A stretch of DNA of 64,000 nt from SAR86 cluster bacterium AG-447-A08 (GCA_003212335.1 QCQA01000001.1:1-64000), one strand, 5' to 3'; shown: positions 27,118 to 36,471, counted from the first letter of the stretch. Translations and numbers: made by a program. The notes: generated by a model not told the origin, from the letters alone.

Positions 27118-28248
27118 ATGCAACTCAACTATCTAAATAAACCCCATTTTGAAAACGGAGCTATCAAAAGCATATCTCAAGTTCTGGAGGAACATGGAAT
27201 AAAGAATCCATTAATTTGTACTGACCCTGGTCTAGCAAATATAGGCATGTCAGATATGATTAGAAACTTACTATCAAATGAGCTTTCGCCATCTTTTTAC
27301 GAAGATACACCTGCAAATCCTACAGAACAAGCTGTTAATGACGCCTTAGAAATATATAAACAAAATGGTTGTGATGGTGTTGTTGGATTTGGCGGTGGCT
27401 CTAGTATGGATTTAGCGAAAACTGTTGCGCTAATGGCCAATCATGAAGGAAATGTTGTTGACTACTCAGTAAATGAAGGAGGAGTTGAGAAGATCAAGCA
27501 GACAATGCCAATGATTGCGATTCCAACGACTTCAGGTACAGGTAGTGAAGTTTCTTTAGGAGCTGTAATCATAATGAACGACGGAAGAAAGCTTATCCTG
27601 GCTAGCGACCATCTAAGACCAACAGCTGCTATATGTGATCCAGAACTAACTTTGGGCCTGCCTCCTGTTTTAACGGCTGGCGCTGGAATGGATGCTTTAA
27701 CACATTGTATAGAAGCAGTAATGTCACCAGTCATCGACCCTCCTGCTGAAGCGGTAGGATTAGACGGAATTGAAAAAGTAGTCAGAGAAGAAAGCTTAAT
27801 AAGAGCTGTGAAAGATGGTCAAGACAAAGACGCAAGATGGAACATGATGATGGCTTCCACAGAGGGTGCAATGGCATTTTCTAAAGGTCTTGGTGCTGTT
27901 CATTCAATGAGCCATGCTATAGGAGCTGATCAAGAATTAAGACTCCATCACGGTACTCTGAATGGTGTCATTCTTCCTACAATTCTCAGATTTAATAAAG
28001 ATCATGTAGGTGACAAATATGCAAGAATTGCTCGCGCTATGGGAAAAGATGAAAATGTAGATTTAGCAGATGAAATTGAGAAATTAAATGCAGCTATAGG
28101 CTTACCTAAAGGTCTTGCCGAAATGGGTGTGACTGAAGAAATGATTCCTCATCTGGTAGCTCATTCAATGACAGATCCTAGCAATGCAACAACCCCAAGA
28201 CTTCCTAATCAAGAAGAATGGGAGAAACTGTTTTTAGAGGCTATGTAA
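27118..28248 (+). CDS. Iron-containing alcohol dehydrogenase
   Basis: A group III Fe-dependent alcohol dehydrogenase of 376 residues. The NAD(P)-binding segment is VVGFGGGSSMDLAKTVA with TTSGTGSEVS, and the metal site lies in AGAGMDALTHCIEAVMSP and HSMSHAIGADQELRLHHG. The ribosome binding site GGGAGG is 5 bases before the ATG. It is a single gene between divergent recX and a convergent membrane-protein operon. The physiological alcohol or aldehyde is not predictable from sequence. Confidence 0.92.
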   Translation: MQLNYLNKPHFENGAIKSISQVLEEHGIKNPLICTDPGLANIGMSDMIRNLLSNELSPSFYEDTPANPTEQAVNDALEIYKQNGCDGVVGFGGGSSMDLAKTVALMANHEGNVVDYSVNEGGVEKIKQTMPMIAIPTTSGTGSEVSLGAVIIMNDGRKLILASDHLRPTAAICDPELTLGLPPVLTAGAGMDALTHCIEAVMSPVIDPPAEAVGLDGIEKVVREESLIRAVKDGQDKDARWNMMMASTEGAMAFSKGLGAVHSMSHAIGADQELRLHHGTLNGVILPTILRFNKDHVGDKYARIARAMGKDENVDLADEIEKLNAAIGLPKGLAEMGVTEEMIPHLVAHSMTDPSNATTPRLPNQEEWEKLFLEAM

Positions 28249-28249
28249 T

Positions 28250-28462
28250 TTAAACGAAAAAAAGATAGTTAAGGCAATATATAACTATAAAAAGACCTAG
28301 AGCTAAAGTTATACAACTTCGGAAGGAGAACTTTCTAGTTGACCAGTCAATGCGATCATCCCTTTCTCTTTGAGCCTTTGATGCCCTCATCTTCCCTAGA
28401 TAGAAGAATGTAGCCAAAGATAAAATAGCTAATCCACCAAAAATGATGGTATTTAGATCCAT
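28250..28462 (-). CDS. Small membrane protein, unknown
   Basis: A 70-residue protein with two hydrophobic segments (IIFGGLAILSLATFFYL and CITLALGLFIVIYCLNYLFFV) separated by a strongly basic/acidic loop (KMRASKAQRERDDRIDWSTRK). It starts directly at the stop of the Bax-inhibitor-like gene and is probably cotranscribed. No family is recognised. Confidence 0.6.
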   Translation of the reverse strand: MDLNTIIFGGLAILSLATFFYLGKMRASKAQRERDDRIDWSTRKFSFRSCITLALGLFIVIYCLNYLFFV

Positions 28463-29221
28463 TTAATTATTGCTTCTAAGTTTGGCAAGTAATCTTAAAA
28501 TTTCTAAATACAGCCACACCAAAGTGACCATTAAAGAAAAGGCTCCAAACCACTCCATATGTTTTGGCAAACCATTCTCTGACCCTTGTTCAATAAAATC
28601 AAAGTCCAGCACTAGATTTAATGCGGCAATACCAACTACGAACAAACTAAAACCAATACCCATTATTCCATTTGAGTGAATGAATCCAATGCCAGATCCT
28701 CCAAACCACATCATGCCAATATTGACAAAATACAAGATCATTATTCCTGAGGTAGCGCTAACAATCATTAATCTAAAGTTCTCAGTAGGCTTTATGATTC
28801 CTGTCTTGTAACAAACGAGCAGAGATGCCAAAGTCCCAAAAGTTAAGCCTATAGCTTGAATTGCTATTCCCGGAAATTGAGCTTCAAAAAGAACCGTTAT
28901 CCCGCCCAGGAAAAGACCTTGGCTGGCAGCATATATTGGTGCTGTAGTAGCAGCTATTGTGGGTCTGAAAATAGTTGTTATTGCTAAAATGAATCCAATT
29001 CCCATACCGGCACCCCATAAGATTGGATTAGGAATATTCCAACTTATTGCAGCAGTTGAGAAACAAAGAGCCAACAATATTCCAGTCTTGTTAACCGTAC
29101 CGTCTAATGTCATTTTTTCTGACACCGGCAAGTCTCTAAATTGAGCATCGCCTTCAAATTTATTTCCAAAAACAGGGTTACCTGATCTTCCAAATGTATC
29201 TAATGCTTGATGTTTCGACAT
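28463..29221 (-). CDS. Bax inhibitor-1/YccA-like membrane protein
   Basis: A 252-residue protein with about seven transmembrane helices after a soluble N-terminus (KHQALDTFGRSGNPVFGN, FRDLPVSEKMTLDGTVNKTG) that is typical of the bacterial Bax1-I branch. Later conserved parts are TAPIYAASQGLFLGG and NLVLDFDFIEQGSENGLPKHMEW, whose acidic residues correspond to the pH-sensing aspartates of this calcium-leak family. The role in bacteria is unclear. It overlaps nothing upstream and is followed at once by the 70-residue gene. Confidence 0.85.
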   Translation of the reverse strand: MSKHQALDTFGRSGNPVFGNKFEGDAQFRDLPVSEKMTLDGTVNKTGILLALCFSTAAISWNIPNPILWGAGMGIGFILAITTIFRPTIAATTAPIYAASQGLFLGGITVLFEAQFPGIAIQAIGLTFGTLASLLVCYKTGIIKPTENFRLMIVSATSGIMILYFVNIGMMWFGGSGIGFIHSNGIMGIGFSLFVVGIAALNLVLDFDFIEQGSENGLPKHMEWFGAFSLMVTLVWLYLEILRLLAKLRSNN

Positions 29222-29237
29222 AAAATTAAATCTATAT

Positions 29238-29747
29238 TTAAAAAAAACTTATTATATTATCTATTCCCAAAATCAAAATAGCCAGCGCTATTGTCCATAT
29301 GAAACAAGCAATAATTGAGCTAATGAGAAATATAGGTTGTCTCATTGCTGAAATGCCTGCAATAAATGGTATGAAAGGACGAATAGCAGGAATTAGCCTA
29401 CCAATTAAAATGCCGCTCCAACCATATTTATTGAAAAAATTCTCTCCCCTAATAAATATAGCTTCTCTTTTTTGTAGGAAGTCTAATTTTTTGAGCTTAG
29501 GACCAAAAAATAGACCTGAGTAATAGCTAGCTGTATCTCCAATCCATGCACCTATTCCAGCACCTAAGCAAATATATATGAGCTCAATATCCGCTTCACT
29601 TAATCCCACTGCAAACAGCAATAGGATAACACTAGGCCAGATAGCACCAGAAATAAAGAAAGCTTCCAAAAACGCTATCAAAAACATAGCAAATCCTGCA
29701 TATTCAGGATTACTGATAATCCAATTTAAAAACTGTTCTGAATTCAT
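29238..29747 (-). CDS. DedA-family membrane protein
   Basis: A 169-residue member of the DedA/SNARE-associated family, which includes undecaprenyl-phosphate and phospholipid flippases. Visible motifs are FLEAFFISGAIWPSVILL, GAGIGAWIGDTASYYSGLFFG and the conserved GRLIPAIRPFIPFIAGISAM with its Arg and Pro. It is somewhat short for the family, which is usually about 200 residues. TATCCT (29760-29755) ends 7 bases before the ATG, another leaderless-type arrangement. It may share transcription with the Bax-like gene 16 bp downstream. Confidence 0.88.
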   Translation of the reverse strand: MNSEQFLNWIISNPEYAGFAMFLIAFLEAFFISGAIWPSVILLLFAVGLSEADIELIYICLGAGIGAWIGDTASYYSGLFFGPKLKKLDFLQKREAIFIRGENFFNKYGWSGILIGRLIPAIRPFIPFIAGISAMRQPIFLISSIIACFIWTIALAILILGIDNIISFF

Positions 29748-29793
29748 TTAAGTTAGGATAATTATTTAGGAAGTTTAATTTTAAAGTAAAGTC

Positions 29794-30345
29794 ATGATAA
29801 AGAAATGGAAAAAGAAATCTTCTAAGTATTTGCTCAATAATAAGATTTTTAAAATGAGAGAGGATTTAGTTACGTCACCTAAATTAGGATCGGATCATAG
29901 TGTATGGGTGATGGAAGTACCGACATGGGTAAATATCATCCCAATCACGACAGATGGGGAAGTAGTTTTAGTCAATCAATATAGGTTTGGTATGGATAAA
30001 TCATCAATGGAAATTCCTGGAGGTATGGCTGATTTAAATGAAGATCCTATGGAAGCGGCAATTAGAGAATTAAAAGAGGAAACTGGCTACGAGGCCAAAG
30101 AGGTCATAGAAATAGGAAGAGTTGAATCAAACCCTGCAATAATGTCTAACCATACCTACACTTACCTTGCATTAGATTCAGAGAAATCTAGTGAGCAAAA
30201 CTTAGATGGAACAGAAGATATTGAAATTGTACTTAAACATATTAATGAAATTCCTGATTTAATAAGAAATGGAGTCATTGAGCATGCGCTTGTTGTAAGT
30301 GCATTTTATTTTTATAACCTTTATCTATCTAATGACAAAGATTGA
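29794..30345 (+). CDS. NUDIX hydrolase (ADP-ribose pyrophosphatase-like)
   Basis: A 183-residue NUDIX protein. The box GX5EX7REUXEEXGU is present as GGMADLNEDPMEAAIRELKEETGYE, with the N-terminal WVNIIPITTDGEVVLVNQYRFG seen in the ADP-sugar pyrophosphatase group. It probably hydrolyses ADP-ribose or a related nucleotide sugar. The stop lies 14 bp inside the following yqgE-like gene, so the two are translationally linked. No Shine-Dalgarno sequence is seen. Confidence 0.88.
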   Translation: MIKKWKKKSSKYLLNNKIFKMREDLVTSPKLGSDHSVWVMEVPTWVNIIPITTDGEVVLVNQYRFGMDKSSMEIPGGMADLNEDPMEAAIRELKEETGYEAKEVIEIGRVESNPAIMSNHTYTYLALDSEKSSEQNLDGTEDIEIVLKHINEIPDLIRNGVIEHALVVSAFYFYNLYLSNDKD

Positions 30346-30898
30346 AGATCAAGACCTAAAAGGGAAAATACTTTTTTTCTCTCCCAATGAGGCGGGAACG
30401 TCTTACTTTACCGATTCCTTAATTTTTATATGTGATCATAATGAACATGGATCACTTGGATTGATATTCAATAGACCCCTCGATCTAAAGCTAGTAGAGC
30501 TGTTTGAAGGAATGAAAATAAAAGGATTGGATGTTGAAGATGGAAATGTTTTTCTAGGAGGCCCAGTTAATCCTGGAGCTATATTCATCCTTCATAGTGC
30601 AGATAAATCTTGGAAAAATACTCTACAAGTCAGTAAGAATATCAACATGACCACAGACTATGAAGCAATAGAAGATATAGCCCATGGAGAAAGTCCTGAA
30701 AACTTTATCCTGACTCTTGGTTATACGGGCTGGGGACCTGAGCAATTAAATGCAGAGATTTCTGAAAATGCTTGGATCAGCTTCAATGAAGACGTTAATT
30801 TGATTTTTAAAACAGATCCTTTAAACCAAATAAATGAAATGTCTAAAATTGTTGGCTATGATATAAGAATGATAAGCCCAGATTATGGAAATGCATGA
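30332..30898 (+). CDS. YqgE/AlgH family protein
   Basis: A 188-residue protein of the YqgE/AlgH (DUF179) family. It shows LKGKILFFSPNEAGTSYFTDSLIFICDHNEHGSLGLIFNRPL, VFLGGPVNPGAIFILHS and LTLGYTGWGPEQLNAEI, all family hallmarks. AlgH affects alginate expression in Pseudomonas, but the biochemical role is unknown. I start at ATG 30332 because the family begins with a few polar residues before LKGKIL; the frame extends to a GTG at 30299 that adds hydrophobic residues encoded by the NUDIX gene end. The usual neighbour yqgF is absent. Confidence 0.9.
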   Translation: MTKIEDQDLKGKILFFSPNEAGTSYFTDSLIFICDHNEHGSLGLIFNRPLDLKLVELFEGMKIKGLDVEDGNVFLGGPVNPGAIFILHSADKSWKNTLQVSKNINMTTDYEAIEDIAHGESPENFILTLGYTGWGPEQLNAEISENAWISFNEDVNLIFKTDPLNQINEMSKIVGYDIRMISPDYGNA

Positions 30899-31668
30899 AT
30901 ATGAAAAAAATTATATTGGGAACCCTTCTCTTAACAGTTTTAGGCTGCTCAGAGGATATTAAAATTCTAGAAAAGAGAATAAAGGCACAAGCTGAAAAAA
31001 ATAATACAGAAATATCTGTAGCAGATATTAAGAAGACGGCACTATTTTTAGATGCTTGGGGTAAAAAAGATTACTATCAAGAAGATATCAATAAATTCAA
31101 AGATCAAGATTTAATCGACTTTCCAGAAGAGGTAGAAGTATTGTTTACAGGAAGTTCAAGTATAAGATTTTGGAATTCTCTTGAAGAAGATATGAGACCT
31201 CTTAAAGTTCTAAATAGAGGTTTTGGTGGAGCACACATAGTGCATGTTAATTATCATTTTGAAGACGTAGTGAGTCGTTATAACCCTCAAGCAATTGTTT
31301 TCTTTTGTGGAACAAATGACATTACTGCCTTAAAAACTGCAAAAGAAACAGTTGAGGACTTCAAAATATTTCAAAATAAGGTCCGGACTAATCTACCCAA
31401 TGTTCCCATTTTTGTCATAGGCATCAAACCCACTCCCGCAAGAGAGTACATAGAGGAAGAGGAGCTTGAATATAACAAACTTATAGCTGACCTTGCAGCA
31501 GAGGATGAGTTACTTTCTTATATAGATATTTGGGAAGCTATGCTCTCTGATGAAGGAGAACGTATCCCCGAACTTTTTGTAGAGGATGGACTGCATATTA
31601 ATGCTAAGGGCTATGAAATATGGACGAAATTGGTAAGAGAAAATCTAAAGCAACGTTTCAATCTCTAG
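30895..31668 (+). CDS. SGNH/GDSL-type hydrolase lipoprotein
   Basis: A 257-residue lipoprotein (signal IILGTLLLTVLGC with a good lipobox). The SGNH blocks are recognisable: block I is VLFTGSSSIRFWNSL, block II GFGGAHIVHV, block III FFCGTNDI and block V EDGLHINAKGY with the catalytic Asp and His. In block I the usual GDS is GSS, as in the acetylhydrolase/PAF-like group, so the Ser should still be active. It likely removes acyl or acetyl groups in the envelope. It starts within the last 4 bp of the yqgE-like gene and overlaps the convergent dioxygenase gene by 11 bp. Confidence 0.85.
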   Translation: MNMKKIILGTLLLTVLGCSEDIKILEKRIKAQAEKNNTEISVADIKKTALFLDAWGKKDYYQEDINKFKDQDLIDFPEEVEVLFTGSSSIRFWNSLEEDMRPLKVLNRGFGGAHIVHVNYHFEDVVSRYNPQAIVFFCGTNDITALKTAKETVEDFKIFQNKVRTNLPNVPIFVIGIKPTPAREYIEEEELEYNKLIADLAAEDELLSYIDIWEAMLSDEGERIPELFVEDGLHINAKGYEIWTKLVRENLKQRFNL

Positions 31669-32509
31669 GCAAGAGACCTAGCATTTTATAACCTATAAAT
31701 TCGTCTGAAATTCCGTTTTTAGGCTTCTCTGGCAACTCCTTTATTGGATAAGCTATAGGGGTAACATCACTTGCTATCTTTTCTCCTACTTTAATTGTAG
31801 GCCTATCCACACTGAAATGAAATTTTTCATCTCCACGTGTAGACCCGTCTTCAAAGTAGATGGCGGTATGCACTACTCTATCCTTATCCGTTAAGTTTGG
31901 TCTTGCTCTGTGGAAAGTTAAACCATGATGGAAAGAAACATCCCCTTCTTTAAGAGCCTGATATCTAATCTGATTTTTTTCTAGACTAGTTGCTTCTTGA
32001 AAATCTTTATCATCTACCTTACCAGAAAAGATATTAATAAATTTTTGGTCTTTTAGTTTATGGGAACCCGGATAAAATCCTAGCTGACCGTTTGATTCAT
32101 CTACATTACATAATGGTATCCAAGCAGTAATGGTATTTGTTTCTTTAATTGGCCAATATGGTTGATCGTGATGAGGGTCAGTTTCTCTTCCTCCAGATTC
32201 TTTTACTAGCGCCTGATCATGCCATAAGCGAATAGACTTTGCTCCAATGAGTTCTGAGGCCATCTTGCATATCCTCTGATCAAAAGTAAGCTTACGAATC
32301 TGGAGATTGTCTTCCCATAAGTTTTGACATTGAACAAAGGATTGCTCATATTCTGATTTGTCTTCAAGATTTCTTTCATCGAGCTGTTTTCTCTCTTTGA
32401 TAGCTTCTTTAACAACTTCTCTGTAAAATTCTATTTCAGAAGGTTCTAACAAGTCTCTAACAACGACAAATCCTTCTTCGTTAAACCTTTTTTTTAAATC
32501 TTCGTACAT
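31658..32509 (-). CDS. Phytanoyl-CoA dioxygenase family protein
   Basis: A 283-residue Fe(II)/2-oxoglutarate oxygenase. The HxD of the facial triad is in TDPHHDQPYWPI, the distal His in VSFHHGLTFHRARPN with the 2-oxoglutarate-binding Arg following. GQLGFYPGSHKLKD is a typical strand between. The substrate is unknown; the family hydroxylates lipids and small metabolites. The start codon overlaps that of the divergent dsbD-like gene within one CATG, which leaves no intergenic promoter. Confidence 0.88.
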   Translation of the reverse strand: MYEDLKKRFNEEGFVVVRDLLEPSEIEFYREVVKEAIKERKQLDERNLEDKSEYEQSFVQCQNLWEDNLQIRKLTFDQRICKMASELIGAKSIRLWHDQALVKESGGRETDPHHDQPYWPIKETNTITAWIPLCNVDESNGQLGFYPGSHKLKDQKFINIFSGKVDDKDFQEATSLEKNQIRYQALKEGDVSFHHGLTFHRARPNLTDKDRVVHTAIYFEDGSTRGDEKFHFSVDRPTIKVGEKIASDVTPIAYPIKELPEKPKNGISDEFIGYKMLGLLPRD

Positions 32510-34559
32510 GTTTAAAGAACTTCATTTAAGACTCAGTAAGAATATCATAAAGTTGTTATTTTTCTGTCTAGTTCTAAGTATTAACCAATCACTGCACTCT
32601 GATTCAAAATATTTTGCAAGTGACTCTTCTATCGAACTGCTATCAAACTCTAATTCAATACAACCAGGCGATGAACTCTTGGTGGGTGTTAAGTTTAGAC
32701 TTGAAAAGGACTGGCATACTTACTGGAAAAACCCTGGTGATGCTGGTGAAGGGGCTACGATAAAGTGGAATTTGTCAAAAGGGCTTAGTGCCTCAAATAT
32801 TCTTTGGCCCGGCCCAGAGAGAATACCTGTGGATCCATTAATGACTTTTGGTTACAACGATGAAGTGGTTTTATTAACCAAGATTGCTTCTGATGGAAAG
32901 GTCAATTTCCCTTTAAAAATAGAAGCTAAAGTCTCATGGTTTACATGTAAAGATATATGTATCCCACAAGAAGGTACGGTAGATATTGAAATTAACGAAG
33001 GAAATTTACTAGCTACTTCCCATGATCTTGAATTGAAGAAATACCTGAGTAGGGTGCCTACTGTATTTTCTAGAGACTTCAGAGTCGAAGAATTAGATAA
33101 TAAATTTTTCTTTCAATCTGATGTTCTCGGCGATGAACAATATACTGATGTCTATTTTTTTCCTAGTGAGTATGGGTTAACGAGTTATACGAAAGACCAG
33201 ATTTTTGAAAAGAATCAAAACAGTTTTACTTTAGAAATAGAAGCTTCAGAGTACAGCCTTGATCTAGAAATATTTGAAGGAATTATCGAGACTTCAACTG
33301 CTGATGGAAAAAAGTTCTTCTCAATATCCTATCCACTTGAATCAGATGAACCTAAAGGTGACAGCAGTGTTTTTCTGTTAATTTTATTTGCTTTTATTGG
33401 GGGGTTAATACTCAACATAATGCCATGTGTTTTCCCTATTCTAAGTATCAAGATTCTAAGATTTGTTGAGCATAGTGAAAATTCTTCAACTAATACTTTG
33501 AAATATGGTTTGTTCTACACTTTTGGAGCAGTTTTAAGTTTTTTACTAATAGCTCTTCTTTTGGTTATTCTTAAATCGAGTGGTGAAAGTATAGGCTGGG
33601 GGTTCCAACTTCAATACCCTCTAGTAATTTCAATTCTTTTCTATTTATTCGTAGCATTAGGCTTTATGTTCATGAGCAGCTTAGTCTTTGGATCAAGCTT
33701 GGGTAACCTGGGCTCCTTCGCACAAGTAAAGAATGAATCCTTGGAATCATTTTTAACAGGTGTCTTGGCAGTGGTAGTGGCTTCTCCGTGTACTGCACCG
33801 TTCATGGGTTCAGCAATTGGATTTGCCTTGTTACAACCAAGTTTGAATTCTTTTGTAATATTTCTAAGTCTTGGTATTGGTTTTGCCCTCCCTTATCTTA
33901 TTCTCAGCATCAAACCTTCATTACTATCTTTCTTGCCTAAGCCAGGAGCTTGGATGGAAACCTTCAAACAGTTCATGGCATTTCCCATGTGGGCATCAGC
34001 GCTTTGGCTGTTGTGGGTATTAAGTGGGCAAGTAGATCAAGACACTGTCTTAATGGTTTTGATTGGAGGATTGGTAATAAGCCTATCTTTATGGTTATTA
34101 GAAAAAAATACCTCTGAAAAAGTATTGATAAGATGGTCTATAAGAGTTTTAGCAATAATTTTGGTTATCGGTTCTATATCTATATTGCCCACTCAATATA
34201 GCTCAAAAGAAAATCAGGCTGAGATGCCTATATATAGTGAAGCCTTGCTCAATGAATACCTATCCAAAAACAAACTTGTTTTCCTAAATTTCACTGCTGA
34301 TTGGTGCATTACTTGTAAAGTAAACGAAAGAGTAGCACTAAACTCAGAAGAAGTTCTTAGTATTTTGGAACAAAAGAATATTAAGTATCTAGAGGCTGAC
34401 TGGACAAGAAAAGATGCAGATATAGCAAGGAAATTAGAAGAATATGGCAGAACTGGTGTTCCTCTTTATTTACTTTTTCCTAGTGATGGAGATCCTATTG
34501 TTTTGCCTGAAATCCTTACAAAGGATATTCTTTTAGATTATTTAAATGAGTTAACCTAA
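32508..34559 (+). CDS. DsbD/ScsB-like thiol:disulfide interchange protein
   Basis: A 683-residue membrane electron conduit. After a signal peptide comes a periplasmic domain with WKNPGDAGEGATIKW and a Cys pair in VSWFTCKDICIPQEG; then about eight helices with the paired redox cysteines NIMPCVFPILSIK and VASPCTAPFMGSA; then a C-terminal thioredoxin domain with FTADWCITCKVNE and GVPLYLLF. It would carry reducing power from cytoplasmic thioredoxin to the periplasm. The size and N-terminal domain are closer to ScsB than to classical DsbD. The redoxin-like gene that follows overlaps by 1 bp and is a plausible recipient. Confidence 0.9.
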   Translation: MFKELHLRLSKNIIKLLFFCLVLSINQSLHSDSKYFASDSSIELLSNSNSIQPGDELLVGVKFRLEKDWHTYWKNPGDAGEGATIKWNLSKGLSASNILWPGPERIPVDPLMTFGYNDEVVLLTKIASDGKVNFPLKIEAKVSWFTCKDICIPQEGTVDIEINEGNLLATSHDLELKKYLSRVPTVFSRDFRVEELDNKFFFQSDVLGDEQYTDVYFFPSEYGLTSYTKDQIFEKNQNSFTLEIEASEYSLDLEIFEGIIETSTADGKKFFSISYPLESDEPKGDSSVFLLILFAFIGGLILNIMPCVFPILSIKILRFVEHSENSSTNTLKYGLFYTFGAVLSFLLIALLLVILKSSGESIGWGFQLQYPLVISILFYLFVALGFMFMSSLVFGSSLGNLGSFAQVKNESLESFLTGVLAVVVASPCTAPFMGSAIGFALLQPSLNSFVIFLSLGIGFALPYLILSIKPSLLSFLPKPGAWMETFKQFMAFPMWASALWLLWVLSGQVDQDTVLMVLIGGLVISLSLWLLEKNTSEKVLIRWSIRVLAIILVIGSISILPTQYSSKENQAEMPIYSEALLNEYLSKNKLVFLNFTADWCITCKVNERVALNSEEVLSILEQKNIKYLEADWTRKDADIARKLEEYGRTGVPLYLLFPSDGDPIVLPEILTKDILLDYLNELT

Positions 34560-35167
34560 TGCAAAAAACTTTTTTTATCTTAATTTTCTCTTTTCTTTCT
34601 CAGTTTATTTTCAGTTTCGTACAAAATGATGAAACTGCACCCGATTTCCAATTACTGGATAGTAATGGAGATGAAATTGCACTTAGTTCCTTCAGAGGTA
34701 AAAAAGTTGTTCTTGAATGGACAAACCACGGATGTCCTTTTGTTGCAAAGCACTACGAATCAGGGAATATGCAATCGACTCAAGACTTTGTAAAAGATAA
34801 AAATACAGTTTGGTTAAGTATTATTTCTTCTGCTCCAGGAACTCAGGGATATATTTCACCTGAGAAAGCTAATGAATTAACAGTCTCAAGAAATGCCTTT
34901 CCTTCTCACGTGCTTTTTGATCCTAGCGGAGTTGTAGGACGCAAATATAGTGCCAAAACTACACCTCATATGTACATAATCGATGAACAGGGCTTGTTGA
35001 AGTATCAAGGTGCAATTGATGACGCAGGTGGAAGAGGATTTATGTCGAAAGACCTTTTTAAGGCAAACAATTACGTTAAAAAAGGTTTGAAAGAATTGGC
35101 TTCTGGAGAAGAAATCTCCTCTCCAGTTACTAAGCCCTATGGATGTTCTGTTAAGTATTCTTCTTAG
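34559..35167 (+). CDS. Exported redoxin/AhpC-TSA-like protein
   Basis: A 202-residue protein with a signal peptide (FFILIFSFLSQFIFSF) and a thioredoxin fold of the peroxiredoxin-like class (APDFQLLDSNGDEIALSSFRG, LEWTNHGCPFVAKHYESGNM). There is one Cys in NHGCPFV and a second far away in KPYGCSVKY, not a CXXC motif, so it may work as a peroxidase or thiol oxidoreductase through a distant Cys pair. It starts on the last base of the DsbD-like gene, which could keep it reduced. Confidence 0.85.
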   Translation: MQKTFFILIFSFLSQFIFSFVQNDETAPDFQLLDSNGDEIALSSFRGKKVVLEWTNHGCPFVAKHYESGNMQSTQDFVKDKNTVWLSIISSAPGTQGYISPEKANELTVSRNAFPSHVLFDPSGVVGRKYSAKTTPHMYIIDEQGLLKYQGAIDDAGGRGFMSKDLFKANNYVKKGLKELASGEEISSPVTKPYGCSVKYSS

Positions 35168-35168
35168 T

Positions 35169-35495
35169 TTACGCTGGCGGTTTAAAAACAGATCCGAGTT
35201 TTTGCCCTAAGCCCATATCTCCAGAAAATTTAACTTTTCCCTGCATGAAGGCTCCCATTGCAGCTTGTTGATCTCCAGAAAAAACTTTTTCCATTGTTTC
35301 TTGACTATCAAAGGTTAAAGTTAAACCTGGATCATCGTGATCAGCTTCAACAACAGATAGAGATCCATCAGCTATATCTACATAGAAATTCGTTAAATCT
35401 TCAATATTGATTTGAATAGTTGCTTCAACTCCTTTTGCACCCTCTGGGTCAAAGGCTGTTTCTAGGCCTGTTTTTAATTCTTCAAAAGTTGCCAT
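35169..35495 (-). CDS. SCP2 sterol-binding domain protein
   Basis: A 108-residue single-domain SCP2 protein with the family run of PGLTLTFDSQETMEKVFSGD, QAAMGAFMQGKVKFSGDMGLG and a C-terminal LGSVFKPPA. Such proteins bind fatty acyl-CoA or sterol-like lipids in a tunnel. It fits the lipid-related genes of the neighbourhood (dioxygenases, carboxylase), though it stands alone on the minus strand. Confidence 0.88.
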   Translation of the reverse strand: MATFEELKTGLETAFDPEGAKGVEATIQINIEDLTNFYVDIADGSLSVVEADHDDPGLTLTFDSQETMEKVFSGDQQAAMGAFMQGKVKFSGDMGLGQKLGSVFKPPA

Positions 35496-35573
35496 ATTTA
35501 CTCCATTTAATTTAATTTTTGTAATCTTCTCAAATAAAAGGCACTTAAACCACCTTAAGTGAAATTAAATTGT

Positions 35574-35579
35574 TAAAAT
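35574..35579 (+). promoter_or_regulatory. -10 box (TAAAAT) of the dioxygenase/DUF3604 operon
   Basis: TAAAAT ends 7 bases before ATG 35587. With no Shine-Dalgarno sequence in between, transcription would start at the ATG. Confidence 0.4.
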
Positions 35580-35586
35580 TTTTGTC

Positions 35587-36471
35587 ATGGACAGAAAAGA
35601 TATTGATCAAGAATCTAAAAAGGAATTTTCTTCGAAGGTTAATGAACAGGCAGGCAGGACTTCTAAGAGAGAAGTTTTACAAACCAAACACATGACTATA
35701 GATGAAAAAAATAGCTGGAATGACTTTGGTTACATTCTCATACCCAACTTTGTAGATGAGAAATTTTGCGATGCAATGAACAAGGAAGTAACTAATATTA
35801 TTAAATCGATAATTCCTGAAGAGAGTGCTTTCAGTCACGCCTATGCCGGAGATGGTCATATTGCCATAAGAGAAATGAAACCTACTGAAGATCCAAAATC
35901 TATAGAAGATGAAATTTCCAAACTTTTTAGAATCCATTCCAGAGGAATTTTTAATGAATTTATAAATAACCAAGTACTGTGCGATATTCTTGAAGATATC
36001 CTTGGTCCAAATGTAGATTGTTTTTTAAGTCAATTTATCTTTAAAAATCCTGGAGCCTGGGGTCAGCCTTGGCATCAAGATTCTTCTTACTTTCCTTTTG
36101 ACAGAGAACCACAAGTTGGTGCTTGGCTTGCCACTAGCGAAGCGACACTAGAGAATGGATGTTTAGTTATTTTACCTGGCTCTCACAAGGAACATCTTCA
36201 TGAGCACCTTCCTGATGATAGAGAGGGATCCAATTATGGTTATACAGAAATAAAAGATCATGATTTCAGCAAAGAAGTTCCTATGACTCTTAATACAGGA
36301 GATCTATTACTCTTTCATAGCTTCTTGATGCATAAGTCCTATGACAATAATTCACAAGCAAGAAGGACAGCTATGGTCTATCATTTTGCTGAAACAGGAA
36401 CTGATTTTGGTCCTGTAGATAGTCCTACTAACGAATGGATTTCAGTTCGAGGAAAAGGTTTAAATGCTTAA
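35587..36471 (+). CDS. Phytanoyl-CoA dioxygenase family protein
   Basis: A second Fe(II)/2-oxoglutarate oxygenase, 294 residues, only distantly similar to the one at 31658. The HxD pair is in AWGQPWHQDSSYFPFDR, then GCLVILPGSHKEHLH and the distal His in LLLFHSFLMHKSYDNN with Arg in QARRTAMVYH. The first ~35 residues are charged and precede the domain. Its last 8 bp overlap the DUF3604 gene, so the two are cotranscribed and may act on the same compound. The substrate is unknown. Confidence 0.88.
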   Translation: MDRKDIDQESKKEFSSKVNEQAGRTSKREVLQTKHMTIDEKNSWNDFGYILIPNFVDEKFCDAMNKEVTNIIKSIIPEESAFSHAYAGDGHIAIREMKPTEDPKSIEDEISKLFRIHSRGIFNEFINNQVLCDILEDILGPNVDCFLSQFIFKNPGAWGQPWHQDSSYFPFDREPQVGAWLATSEATLENGCLVILPGSHKEHLHEHLPDDREGSNYGYTEIKDHDFSKEVPMTLNTGDLLLFHSFLMHKSYDNNSQARRTAMVYHFAETGTDFGPVDSPTNEWISVRGKGLNA

